This document shows positions 27,718 to 36,523 of a DNA stretch of 64,000 bases, piece by piece. The notes beneath the pieces were generated by a model. It had not been told where the DNA came from. It saw only the letters and a list, made by a program, of their open reading frames with translations, and did not search any database. The DNA is from Sphingomonadales bacterium (GTDB lineage Bacteria; Pseudomonadota; Alphaproteobacteria; SMXS01): contig JALHLV010000009.1 in the NCBI GenBank assembly GCA_022844405.1, forward strand, positions 5,001 through 69,000. Reading direction: 5' to 3'. Position numbers and translations under genes: made by a program. Numbering within the stretch: position 1 is the stretch's first letter; each line of letters begins with the position of its first letter.

Positions 27718-28362
27718 CTAGCGGATGCGGACCTTGTCGCCCTGCTTCTCCCACACCTCGTGCAGCTCCTTCTTCATCCAGTCGAGCTGCACCTTGATGC
27801 GCTTTTCGCGGTCGTGCACGATCGTCGAGTTCTTCATGCCCTCGGCAACGAACTCCAGCGTGTCGCGCCAGCGCTCGAACACGTCGCGCAGGGCGAGCGC
27901 GTAATCCGGATAGGCGCGGCGGCCGGCCTCGAGGCGGGCCCGCTCATATTCGGCCGCCGCCGGCTCGACGATGGCGCGCAGCTCGGCGTCGGTGCGCGAG
28001 GCCGCGATCAGTTCACGCCAGGCGGCCGACAGGCGGCAGTTGACCAGCTCCCACATGTTGTCGACGGCCTGGTCGATATAGTCCTTGCCGACGGGCGTCC
28101 GGTGCGCGCCCTCGAAATAGCGCTCCAGCCACTGTTCGCGAAGATAGTCGATCGACGCCTCGAGCACATGCTGGGTGGTCGGGAAATAATGCTGCACGGC
28201 GCCGCGGGTGACGCCGGCCTTTTTGGCGATCTCGGTCGTGGTGGTCCGGAAATAGCCGATGTCGACGAAGCACGAAATCGTCGCCTCGATGATTTCCTGC
28301 CGGGTCGCCAGACTGCGTACCCGTCTGCGGCGCGCGCTGGACAGTGCCACTGAAGTCGCCAT
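27718..28362 (-). CDS. TetR-family regulator
   Basis: A 214-residue regulator with a TetR DNA-binding domain at about residues 15-65 (RQEIIEATISCFVDIGYFRT, then KKAGVTRGAVQHYFP). The C-terminal ligand domain is unassigned. The start is ATG 28362; the frame remains open further upstream but without a better start. It is divergent from the P450 gene, and a palindrome between them (28392-28407) is a likely operator, so it probably represses the P450 and possibly the operon behind it. It resembles the TetR at 52533 in layout and N-terminal sequence. Confidence 0.88.
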   Translation of the reverse strand: MATSVALSSARRRRVRSLATRQEIIEATISCFVDIGYFRTTTTEIAKKAGVTRGAVQHYFPTTQHVLEASIDYLREQWLERYFEGAHRTPVGKDYIDQAVDNMWELVNCRLSAAWRELIAASRTDAELRAIVEPAAAEYERARLEAGRRAYPDYALALRDVFERWRDTLEFVAEGMKNSTIVHDREKRIKVQLDWMKKELHEVWEKQGDKVRIR

Positions 28363-28391
28363 ATGTCTTGAACCCACTCCCTGCCGTTCGC

Positions 28392-28407
28392 CTGACTCAA
28401 AAGTCAG
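28392..28407. promoter_or_regulatory. Palindrome CTGACT-caaa-AGTCAG, candidate TetR operator
   Basis: Perfect 6-bp arms with a 4-base spacer, 30 bp upstream of the TetR start and 137 bp before the P450 start. The region just to its right (28408-28440) is the most AT-rich of this gap and could hold the promoter. Inferred from position and symmetry only. Confidence 0.5.
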
Positions 28408-28543
28408 ACTCGACTTTATCTTAACTGAATTGGGGGCTAATTTATCGTGCATCGAGCGCGCACGGCAACCGCCAATCTGTCACATTCGCAACGACTCTCG
28501 CGAGCGACCTGCAGGGCGACCGGACACGGGGGAGAGCGAACCG

Positions 28544-29791
28544 ATGAGCGAAGCACTCGAGAAACTGAGCCTGTTCGATCCGGCGGTTCAGGAGGACTGG
28601 TACTCGGCCTACGAGATCCTGCATGACGAAGCACCAGTCTATTGGTGCGAGGAAGGCGGCTTCTTCGTCGTCACCAAATATGCCGACATCCAGGCCGTTT
28701 CGCGCGAGCCCAACCTGTTCTCGACCTTCGCGACGCGCCTGAGTTCCGACCCGCTGATCAAGTTCCCCGAGGCGGTGGAGATCTACGAGACGCGGGGTTG
28801 GCCGCGGTTCCAGCCCATGGTCACCGACCCGCCGATCCACAAGCAGTACCGGCGCAACTTCGACCACTATTTCAGCCCCAGCGGCGTGAAGGTGATGGAG
28901 CCGTTCATCCGCCAGTTCATCAATGGGCTGATCGACGGCTGGATCGGCCGGGGCGAGTGCGAGTTCGTGCGCGACTTCGCCATGCCGCTGCCGATGAACG
29001 TCATCACCAAGATGCTGGGCTTCCCCATGGAGGACCTGCCGCGGCTGAAGCACTGGTCGGAGGTCTGGGTGCGGCCGTTCGCGCGCGGCCTGAGCCTGGA
29101 GCAGGAAAAATACGTCGCCGAAATGGGCGTCGAGTTCCAGCACTACATCCACGAGCAGGCACAGGAGCGCCGCCGCAGCCCGCGCGACGACGTGCTGACC
29201 GCGCTGGTCAGCGGCACCGTCGGCGAAGGCGCCGACAAGCGGCCGCTGACCGACAACGAGATCATCGGCATCACCGACAATCTGCTGATCGGCGGCAACG
29301 AGACCACCACCTTCGCGCTCACCTCGGGTGTCTGGCTGCTGTTCCGCTTCCCCGGCATCTACGAGGAACTGAAGGCCGACCGGTCGAAGGTGCGCAACTT
29401 CGTCGAGGAGGTGCTGCGGATGGAGAGCCCAACCATGGGGTTGATGCGCTGCGCCACCGCGGACACCGAGATCAGGGGCGTCAAGATCCCCAAGGGCTCG
29501 GTGCTGAACCTGCGCTTCGCCGCCGGCAACCGGGACGAGGAGCAGTTCCCCGACGCCGCCTGTCCGCACCTCGACCGCAAGAACGCCGCCGCGCACCTGG
29601 CGTTCGGCCAGGCCGAACATCACTGCCCCGGCGCGGCGTTGTCGCGGCTGGAGCAGCTCTGCACGTTTGAAATCCTCCTCGACCGGCTCGACAATATCCG
29701 ACCGGCGCCCGGCAGGAACGACTACAGCCACCTGCCCGGCTTCACCCTGCGCGGCCTGAAACAACTCCATATCCATTTCGACAAGGTGTGA
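28544..29791 (+). CDS. Cytochrome P450
   Basis: A 415-residue soluble bacterial P450. The I-helix oxygen-activation motif is LIGGNETTTFAL, the ExxR motif is EEVLRME, and the haem-ligand loop is LAFGQAEHHCPGAALSRLE with Cys in place. The usual fourth residue Gly of FGxGxHxCxG is Ala here. ATG 28544 follows GGGGGAGAG. Redox partner is not adjacent; the ferredoxin at 18443 is a candidate. It stands first in a rightward run with the CphA-like protein, glycosyltransferase, alkaline-phosphatase-like protein and TonB receptor. It may tailor the product of that cluster, or be a stand-alone catabolic P450. Confidence 0.92.
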   Translation: MSEALEKLSLFDPAVQEDWYSAYEILHDEAPVYWCEEGGFFVVTKYADIQAVSREPNLFSTFATRLSSDPLIKFPEAVEIYETRGWPRFQPMVTDPPIHKQYRRNFDHYFSPSGVKVMEPFIRQFINGLIDGWIGRGECEFVRDFAMPLPMNVITKMLGFPMEDLPRLKHWSEVWVRPFARGLSLEQEKYVAEMGVEFQHYIHEQAQERRRSPRDDVLTALVSGTVGEGADKRPLTDNEIIGITDNLLIGGNETTTFALTSGVWLLFRFPGIYEELKADRSKVRNFVEEVLRMESPTMGLMRCATADTEIRGVKIPKGSVLNLRFAAGNRDEEQFPDAACPHLDRKNAAAHLAFGQAEHHCPGAALSRLEQLCTFEILLDRLDNIRPAPGRNDYSHLPGFTLRGLKQLHIHFDKV

Positions 29792-29837
29792 TAATACAGC
29801 CCACCAAGTCTGGCGCACGACACGAACCCAACCGACG

Positions 29838-31643
29838 ATGCCGCATGAATCCGATCAACCCGGAATAAGACTCCCTTCGCCCTGGAGGGTCAGGCCGGGG
29901 TTCCTGTACGGTGTCAGGCAGGCAACCTTGACGGGCAGGTTCCATATCCGGATCGCGCCGGATTACTCCTTCGAGGCGCTGGATTCGGTCGTGGCCTCGA
30001 CCCTGGACGATACGCGCTACGAACCGCCGACGGCGCCTTCCGCCGTTGCGGGACTGGCAGACCGGGCGCTCCGGTGGATGACCGCCCTGCAGGTTCTCCA
30101 CAACATCCCGGTTTCGGACGTCCACCGGGTCGGCACGCCCGCCATGGTCGAGGACGGCTGGAGCGAGGTGGCCATCGCCGCGCCGTGCTACGCGAGGGGG
30201 GCGAGCGACGGCTGTCTCTCGCGGGTGATCGCGGCGATCAACGCCATTCTCGCCGCCTCCGAGAATACCGAAAGCATTCGCACCGTGCTGGACCTGGAGG
30301 ACCTCAAGGTCGCCTTCAAGCCCTATTCGGTGGGCGGAACCAACATGTTCCATTTCCTCCAGGCCGCCCTCGACATGGACGTTCCCTTCAGCGGTCTGGT
30401 ATCGAACATCTTCAGCTTCGGCATGGGCGCCGGCACGCGCTGGCTCAACAGTACGATCACCGACCAGACGCCCAACCTCGGCGTCAAGATCGCGCACGAA
30501 AAAATGTCGACGGCGGTCATGTTGCGGCGCGCCGGCCTGCCCGCGCCGGTTCACATGCTCGTCGCCGATGGGGCCGCGGCCGTCCGGGCGGCCGAAACGC
30601 TTGGCTATCCGGTCGTCGTAAAGCCGACCGATCAGGAACAGGGGCGCGGCGTTGCGGCCAATTTGGGCACCGCCGACGCGGTCCTCGCGGCGTTCGCCGA
30701 GGCCCAGACGGTTTCCAAGAGCTTGTTGGTCGAGAAACACTTTCACGGCAAGGACTACCGCCTCACCGTGGCGCGAGGCAACGTCATCAAGATCGAGAAC
30801 CGCATCGCCGGCGGTGTCGAGGGGGACGGCGTTTCCACGATCGAGGCGCTGGTGCGCGCTGCGCTGGACACGCCGCGCTTCCGAAAGTTTCTTCGCGACA
30901 GCGGCAAGGTACCGCTCAGCCTCGACGCCGAAGCCCTGGGCCTTCTGGGCGAATCCGGCCTGACACCGCAAAGCATTCCACCCGCGGGTGATTATGTGGT
31001 GCTTCGGCGCAAGAACAATGTGTCGACGGGCGGACTACAGATCAGGATCGGCGTCGACGACGCGCATCCGGACAATGTCTCGCTGGCGATCAGGGCGGCC
31101 GAGATCCTCCGGCTCGATTTCGCCGGGATCGACCTGCTCATCCCTGATATCAGGAACTCCTGGCTGGAGACGGGCGCGCTGATCTGCGAGGTGAACGCCC
31201 AGCCCCAGATCGGCGTCCGCACCACCCCGGAAATCTACCGCGAGGTGCTTTCCGGGCTGGTAGCCGATGGCGGCCGCATCCCGGCCCATCTCGTCGTCGC
31301 CACATCGGGAACCGAGATCGATCACGCCGACGCGGTTCGCGGCGCCAGCGCACTGGGGTGCCACGGGCTTTCGACGCGTTCAGGCGTCTGGATCGATGGC
31401 CGGCGCATCGTCGGACAACCCGGCGACGCGTACCATGCCGCGACGATCCTGCTCAGCGAACGGACCGCCCGGTCGGCGCTCTGCATCGTCTCGGCACAGG
31501 ATGTGATCGACAAGGGCCTGCCCGCGAGCCGTTTCCGGTCCATCCGCGTCTTCGGCCGGGACAGCAGCGCGGACACCCACAAACGCGAGCTCGCAACGCT
31601 TGTCCCCATGATAAAGCCCCATGCCGAACAGTTGGTGACCTGA
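29838..31643 (+). CDS. CphA-like ATP-grasp ligase with degenerate Mur domain
   Basis: A 601-residue relative of cyanophycin synthetase. Residues 70-145 match its N-domain. Residues 215-470 form an ATP-grasp domain, with VVVKPTDQEQGRG, LLVEKHFHGKDYRL, NNVSTGGLQI and ICEVNAQPQIG holding the ATP and metal ligands. Residues 480-580 still resemble the Mur-ligase domain (STRSGVWIDGRRIV), but the P-loop GTNGKTT is replaced by SGTEIDH and the rest of that domain is missing. It should form amide bonds only through ATP-grasp, as the cyanobacterial CphA2 type does. A GFLYGVRQ motif near residue 21 is shared with the homologue at 58334. ATG 29838 lies 46 bp after the P450. The substrate is unknown. Confidence 0.8.
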   Translation: MPHESDQPGIRLPSPWRVRPGFLYGVRQATLTGRFHIRIAPDYSFEALDSVVASTLDDTRYEPPTAPSAVAGLADRALRWMTALQVLHNIPVSDVHRVGTPAMVEDGWSEVAIAAPCYARGASDGCLSRVIAAINAILAASENTESIRTVLDLEDLKVAFKPYSVGGTNMFHFLQAALDMDVPFSGLVSNIFSFGMGAGTRWLNSTITDQTPNLGVKIAHEKMSTAVMLRRAGLPAPVHMLVADGAAAVRAAETLGYPVVVKPTDQEQGRGVAANLGTADAVLAAFAEAQTVSKSLLVEKHFHGKDYRLTVARGNVIKIENRIAGGVEGDGVSTIEALVRAALDTPRFRKFLRDSGKVPLSLDAEALGLLGESGLTPQSIPPAGDYVVLRRKNNVSTGGLQIRIGVDDAHPDNVSLAIRAAEILRLDFAGIDLLIPDIRNSWLETGALICEVNAQPQIGVRTTPEIYREVLSGLVADGGRIPAHLVVATSGTEIDHADAVRGASALGCHGLSTRSGVWIDGRRIVGQPGDAYHAATILLSERTARSALCIVSAQDVIDKGLPASRFRSIRVFGRDSSADTHKRELATLVPMIKPHAEQLVT

Positions 31644-31706
31644 TGGAGCCGACCGTCTCCCATCTAATGGTTCCAGGACCCCGGCGGCGCGCCGCGAAGC
31701 TCGCCC

Positions 31707-32633
31707 ATGCTTGATATTGGACTGTGCATGACCGTCAAGGACGAGGTGGACAACCTCGCCGACTGCCTGATGGACATTGTCGACCTGTTCGCGCAAGTGG
31801 TGATCATCGACACGGGCTCAACCGATGGGACAAGGGAACTTCTGCGCGACCGCCTCGGCATCGAGCCGCTGTTCATGCCGCTCGACCCCAACGATTGCTG
31901 CGCTCTGTCGAGCCCGCGCAATCTCGGCTTCGAGCGGCTCGCGACGCCCTGGCTGATGACGCTCGACGCCGATGAGCGGCTCGACCGCGCGGAGCTGGAG
32001 GCGGTGATCGCGCTCGACGACAGCGACCTGCCAGCGGGCATCATCTTCGCATGGGATACCGAATTTGGGCCGGACCGGATCGTGGAGGATTACAAGCTCA
32101 TTCTGTTTCGCCAGCATCACCGCCACCGCGGTCTGGTTCACGACACCGCGCAACCGAGCCTCCGGGAGACCGGAGAGTCGGCTTGCTGGTCATCGCTGCT
32201 GCGCATCCGGCATTATCCAAGCCTGCCGGGCATACGGCAGAAGGACGATTGGTACGCCTGGCGCCTCGACTGCGCGCGCCGCCGCGAGCCGGACTGGCTT
32301 CGCTACCACTGGTTCAGCGGTTACATGGCGTACCGGCTCGGGCGCATCGCCGAGGCCGAGGCACTGATGCGGACGGTGCATGAGGGGCGTCCGGCACTGT
32401 TCCCCACCGAGTCGCTGAACGCATCGATGATCCTCGCGTCGATCCACGCCGCGCGCGGCCAGCGTGCCGAAACGCAAGCGGTCGTCGAGAACGCGCGGCA
32501 ATATCACCGCCAGGTCGCCGACGACTTCGAGATGAGGGTCAACTTTCGCCTGAAACCCTGGCTTGAAAGCGCCGCGGACAACGCCGCCCGTGGTAGCCTC
32601 GATGCCATAACACCTTACCTGTTTCCCTACTGA
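31707..32633 (+). CDS. Family 2 glycosyltransferase
   Basis: A 308-residue GT2-fold protein: MLDIGLCMTVKDEVDNLADC, then the nucleotide-binding strand VVIIDTGSTDGT and the DxD-like motif MTLDADERLD. It resembles SPASM/TPR-linked GT2 enzymes, with a helical C-terminal half that may be TPR-like. Sugar and acceptor are unknown. It starts 63 bp after the CphA-like gene and 16 bp precede the next gene, so an operon is likely. It could glycosylate the CphA-like product. Confidence 0.82.
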   Translation: MLDIGLCMTVKDEVDNLADCLMDIVDLFAQVVIIDTGSTDGTRELLRDRLGIEPLFMPLDPNDCCALSSPRNLGFERLATPWLMTLDADERLDRAELEAVIALDDSDLPAGIIFAWDTEFGPDRIVEDYKLILFRQHHRHRGLVHDTAQPSLRETGESACWSSLLRIRHYPSLPGIRQKDDWYAWRLDCARRREPDWLRYHWFSGYMAYRLGRIAEAEALMRTVHEGRPALFPTESLNASMILASIHAARGQRAETQAVVENARQYHRQVADDFEMRVNFRLKPWLESAADNAARGSLDAITPYLFPY

Positions 32634-32649
32634 CGTCGGAGACCCGCGC

Positions 32650-34239
32650 ATGCCAGCCCCCGTGATCGCAATCGGCCTCGATGCCCTGGCGCCCGGCCTG
32701 CTGGAAGCCTGGACCGCCGAAGGCAAGCTGCCAACCATGGCCAAGCTCATGGCGCAGAGCCTCTATGCAAGGCAGCGGAACTTCGGCCTTTACCGGACCG
32801 AGAACAGCTGGCTCACCCTGCTGCATGGCTGCTCGGCCGAGACGAGCCATGAATGGGGCCATCAGGACTACGATGAGGGCAACTACGAGTTCACGGAAAG
32901 GGCGAGCTACGCGTTCAAGCGCTACCCGCCCTTCTACGCGCTGGGCGACCAGAAGCGGGTCGCGGTTTTCGACGTGCCGCTGACCGGACTGGTCGAGGGC
33001 GTCAATGGAGTCCAGTTGCTGGGATGGGGCACCGAGGTCAACCAGATCCTGCGCGAGTCTTCGCCGCCGGACCTGATGGCGCGAATGATCGAGCGCCACG
33101 GACGGCACCCGCTCTACGATACGATCACCAACGCCGATGACGGCACTGAAACCCTGTCCTACCGCATCCCTTGCCTTTACGACATGGACGCGCAGCGGGC
33201 GACCCGCGACAAGCTGATCGCGGCAACCCATCAGCGCACCGCGATGATCCGCGACCTGATGTGGCAGGGGCGCTGGGATTTCCTGATGGCGGTGTATGCG
33301 GAAATCCACACCGCCGGCCACATGTTCTGGCACCTCAGCCAGCCTCACCCGCTCCATGACGCCGTGCAACCGCTGGCCGGCGGCGACTTCCTGCTCGACA
33401 TTATGCAGGCCATCGATGCCGATCTGGCGCTGCTGATCGACGAGATGCCCGAGGATACGCAGCTGTTCCTGTTCTCGCCCCATGGCATGCAGGCGAACTC
33501 CATCGACCTCTATTCCATGTTCTTCCTGCCCGAGCTGCTCTACCGCTGGAGCACCGGGGAGGCTGCGTTCCGTGGCCGGGCGTCGGGCGGCGCCGTCCCG
33601 GCGCCTCAGCTCGACTTCCGGCGTCACTGGAGCGAGGAAATCTGGGACCTGAGGTCGGCACATGGCGACGCGGTGCTCGAGTCTCCCGCCGAGCAGGAAG
33701 CACGGCGCGATCCGCTGGACTGGGATCCGGGCAACTGGTATCGGCGCGTCTGGCCGATGATGCGCGCCTTCACCATGCCCGGCTATTCCGAGGGCCTGAT
33801 CCGCGTCAACGTCGCAGGACGGGACGGCCCCGACGGCATCGATCCCGCCGACTTCGACAAGGTCTGCGGCGAGATCGAACAGCTCGTCTCCGAAGTCGTC
33901 GACCCGAGAACCGGGCGGGCCGTCGTCGAGCAGGTGCTGAGGGTGCGGTCGACGCCCTGGGAAGATGCTGCGGACAGGTCGCCCGCCGACCTGATGGTGC
34001 TCTGGCATGACGACCTCACGGCCGATTCGGTCCAGCATCCGCACCTGGGCCAGATCGGCCCGATCCCCTATTTCCGCAGCGGCGGCCACGCCACCGAAGG
34101 CTTCGTGATTGCCCGCGGCCCGGGGTTCACGCCCGGCCTTCGCCTGGACGGCATCAGCACGCCGGATGTCACAGCGACGATCCTCGAACGGCTCGGTGTC
34201 GCCCGCCCCGACCATGTCGAAGGCCGCCCTATCGCCTAG
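32650..34239 (+). CDS. Alkaline-phosphatase-superfamily protein (phosphodiesterase-like)
   Basis: A 529-residue protein of the type I phosphodiesterase / nucleotide-pyrophosphatase group. The first metal aspartate is in IAIGLDALAP (Asp11); a likely nucleophile is Thr50 in YRTENSWLTL. Later metal sites appear as EIHTAGHMFWHL, SPHGMQAN and GGHATEGFVIARGPGF. Two usual aspartates are changed (AEIH where D is common, SPHG for SDHG), so metal use may differ. There is no signal peptide, so it acts in the cytosol, perhaps on a phosphorylated or nucleotide-activated intermediate of the cluster. It begins 16 bp after the glycosyltransferase. Confidence 0.8.
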   Translation: MPAPVIAIGLDALAPGLLEAWTAEGKLPTMAKLMAQSLYARQRNFGLYRTENSWLTLLHGCSAETSHEWGHQDYDEGNYEFTERASYAFKRYPPFYALGDQKRVAVFDVPLTGLVEGVNGVQLLGWGTEVNQILRESSPPDLMARMIERHGRHPLYDTITNADDGTETLSYRIPCLYDMDAQRATRDKLIAATHQRTAMIRDLMWQGRWDFLMAVYAEIHTAGHMFWHLSQPHPLHDAVQPLAGGDFLLDIMQAIDADLALLIDEMPEDTQLFLFSPHGMQANSIDLYSMFFLPELLYRWSTGEAAFRGRASGGAVPAPQLDFRRHWSEEIWDLRSAHGDAVLESPAEQEARRDPLDWDPGNWYRRVWPMMRAFTMPGYSEGLIRVNVAGRDGPDGIDPADFDKVCGEIEQLVSEVVDPRTGRAVVEQVLRVRSTPWEDAADRSPADLMVLWHDDLTADSVQHPHLGQIGPIPYFRSGGHATEGFVIARGPGFTPGLRLDGISTPDVTATILERLGVARPDHVEGRPIA

Positions 34240-34371
34240 GCAGCCGCACGGACCATTTCGCCCCGCGGCCAGTTTCCCGCGAGTCCGAATGACCGGCCGG
34301 TAACCGGGCGTGTGCCTTGACACCTTTTAGTCCGTCCCCTTAACTCTGCGCCAACGAATGGGGAGCGGAAC

Positions 34372-36465
34372 ATCAAGCAGGTCCTGGGATCGATCGTAAC
34401 GGCTGCCGTCATGGCGGCGCTGGCTCACGGCGCCTTCGCCGACGAGCCGACGGCGCCGGACGCCAGACCCGCCGCCTCCCCGCCCGCGCCCGCCGAGCAG
34501 GTCGTTGTCACCGCCACCCGCGAGGCGACCAAACGCACGAACGTGCCGGAAAACACCGGCGTGATCGACGACAAGGCGCTGGCGGAAGCCCATGTGGTGC
34601 ATCCGTCCGAGATCATGGGGCGCATTCCCGGTGTCTACCAGGCCTGGCTGAGCGGCAACCACCACGTCACCGCGATCCGCCAGCCGATCAATTTCAACCC
34701 GCTCTATCTCTACCTGGAGAACGGTATCCCCAAGCAGGCGCCGGGGTTCTTCGAGACCAACGCCATGTTCGACATGAACGTGTCGCAGATCTCGCGCATG
34801 GAGGTCACCAAGGGACCCGGCACGGCGCTCTACGGCTCGGACGCCGTCGCCGGCGTCATCAGCGTCTTCACCCTGCCGCCGCCCGAGGATTTCTCCGGCA
34901 GCGTCCAGCTCCAGGGCAGCACCCGGGGCTTCAAGCAGGCGCTGATCTCGCTGGGCGGCACCACCGGCGCCCACGGGCTGCGCGCCGACATCAACCTGGC
35001 GCACGACAGCGGCTGGCGCGACCAAACCCAGGCCGACCACCAGATGGGCACCCTCACCTGGAACGTCGACAATGGCGGCAAGCTGACGGTGCGCAACACG
35101 CTGATCCTGACTCGCGTCAACCAGGATTCGCCGGGCTCGAACCTGAATCGCACGGAATACAAGAACACGCCCAAGATCAACCTGTCGCCCATCGACTTCC
35201 GGCTGGTCGAGGGCGTGCGGTTCCATAGCCGGATCGACTATGACCTGGGCGACAGCCTGCTCAGCTTCAACCCCTATGTACGCTGGGGTCGGACCAAGCT
35301 GATGCCGTTCTTCCAGCTGGCGTTCGATCCGGCCTATTTCGACCAGAACGCCACCTCGGTCGGCGCCCAGCTCAAGTTCCGCCACGACTTTTCGGATCGG
35401 CTCCGGCTGATCGCCGGCAGCGATGTGGACTACACCACCGGCAGCCGGGTCGACACCCAGATCCGTCCGGTACGCAACGGCCGGTTCTTTGTCTCCTTCA
35501 CCGAACTGGGCACCATCTACGATTTCAAGGCCAAGGCGCTGACCTTGTCGCCCTACGTTCACGGCGAATGGCAGATCACCGACCGCCTGCGCGCCACCGC
35601 GGGCGTGCGCTACGACTACACCCACTACGACTACACCAACAACCTGTCGACCGTGGTCAACCCGCGCGCCCCGCACAACCGGCCGCCCAGCCAGAGCTTC
35701 CACTACAACAACTTCACCCCGAAGGCCGGCGTCACCTACGACATCACCGACGGATTGAACGCGTTCTTCTCGTACCGGCAGGCGTTCCGGGTGCCGACCA
35801 CGACCCAGCTGTTCCGGCCGGGCACTTCGTCGCGCTCGACCGACCTGAAGCCGGTAAAGGCCGAGAGCTTCGAGCTGGGCCTGCGCGGCGGCTGGGAGCG
35901 CGTCAGCTTCGACCTGTCGGTCTACACCATGCAGATCAAGGACGACATCCTGGTGTTCACCAACAACGCCACCGGCGTCCGCGACATCCAGAACGCCGGC
36001 GACACCAGGCACAAGGGCGTCGAACTCGGCGTCAGCGTCGATATCACCGACACGCTGAGCGCCTCGGTGTCCTATGCCCGCACCGACAACCATTTCATCG
36101 AGTGGTTCCCGGTGGCGACCGCCGACCTGTCGGGCAACAAGATCAACCGGTCGCCGAGGGACGTGGGCAACGCCCGCGTGGTCTGGCGCCCGTCCTTTCT
36201 CAATGGCGGCCGGTTCGAGGTGTCGTGGGAACACGCGGGCAAGTACTTCATGGACGACGACAACACCCAGGTCTACGAAGGCCACGACCTGATGCATCTG
36301 GCCGCCAACATGTTCGTGGTGAAGAATGTCGAGGTGTTCGTGCGCCTGCACAACGTGACCAACGAACGCTATGCGACCAACAGCCGTTACACCGCCTTCG
36401 GCGGTCAGGAGCTGAAGCCCGGTCTGCCAAGGACGCTGTTCGGCGGCGTCGGGTTCAGCTTCTAG
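34372..36465 (+). CDS. TonB-dependent outer-membrane receptor
   Basis: A roughly 697-residue receptor: TonB box-like EQVVVTATREATK, plug domain with MEVTKGPGTALYGSDAVAGV, and a 22-strand-type barrel closing in LPRTLFGGVGFSF with terminal Phe. The first standard start, ATG 34411, would cut the signal peptide to ten residues. The frame is open upstream and encodes KQVLGSIVTAAVMAALAHG with an AFA cleavage site, beginning at an ATC (34372) six bases after GGGGAG. I place the start there as a rare ATC start or a changed ATG. It lies 132 bp after the phosphodiesterase-like gene. It may import a product or precursor of the cluster, or iron chelates. Confidence 0.85.
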   Translation: MKQVLGSIVTAAVMAALAHGAFADEPTAPDARPAASPPAPAEQVVVTATREATKRTNVPENTGVIDDKALAEAHVVHPSEIMGRIPGVYQAWLSGNHHVTAIRQPINFNPLYLYLENGIPKQAPGFFETNAMFDMNVSQISRMEVTKGPGTALYGSDAVAGVISVFTLPPPEDFSGSVQLQGSTRGFKQALISLGGTTGAHGLRADINLAHDSGWRDQTQADHQMGTLTWNVDNGGKLTVRNTLILTRVNQDSPGSNLNRTEYKNTPKINLSPIDFRLVEGVRFHSRIDYDLGDSLLSFNPYVRWGRTKLMPFFQLAFDPAYFDQNATSVGAQLKFRHDFSDRLRLIAGSDVDYTTGSRVDTQIRPVRNGRFFVSFTELGTIYDFKAKALTLSPYVHGEWQITDRLRATAGVRYDYTHYDYTNNLSTVVNPRAPHNRPPSQSFHYNNFTPKAGVTYDITDGLNAFFSYRQAFRVPTTTQLFRPGTSSRSTDLKPVKAESFELGLRGGWERVSFDLSVYTMQIKDDILVFTNNATGVRDIQNAGDTRHKGVELGVSVDITDTLSASVSYARTDNHFIEWFPVATADLSGNKINRSPRDVGNARVVWRPSFLNGGRFEVSWEHAGKYFMDDDNTQVYEGHDLMHLAANMFVVKNVEVFVRLHNVTNERYATNSRYTAFGGQELKPGLPRTLFGGVGFSF

Positions 36466-36491
36466 GCTTCCGCTTCCCGCTTCCACCGGCT

Positions 36492-36514
36492 AATTTGAAC
36501 TCTGTTCCAAATTT
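36492..36514. promoter_or_regulatory. Inverted repeat with GAAC-tct-GTTC core
   Basis: A near-perfect inverted repeat (AATTTGAAC against GTTCCAAATT) in an AT-rich stretch between the TonB receptor and the SDR, 10 bp before the SDR start. It reads like an operator for a dimeric regulator of the SDR gene. It does not match the alphaproteobacterial LexA direct repeat. Confidence 0.4.
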
Positions 36515-36523
36515 GGGGAGAAC

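Noticed and set aside
36492-36514. LexA/SOS box
   Set aside because: The alphaproteobacterial site is a GTTC-N7-GTTC direct repeat; this is an inverted GAAC/GTTC.
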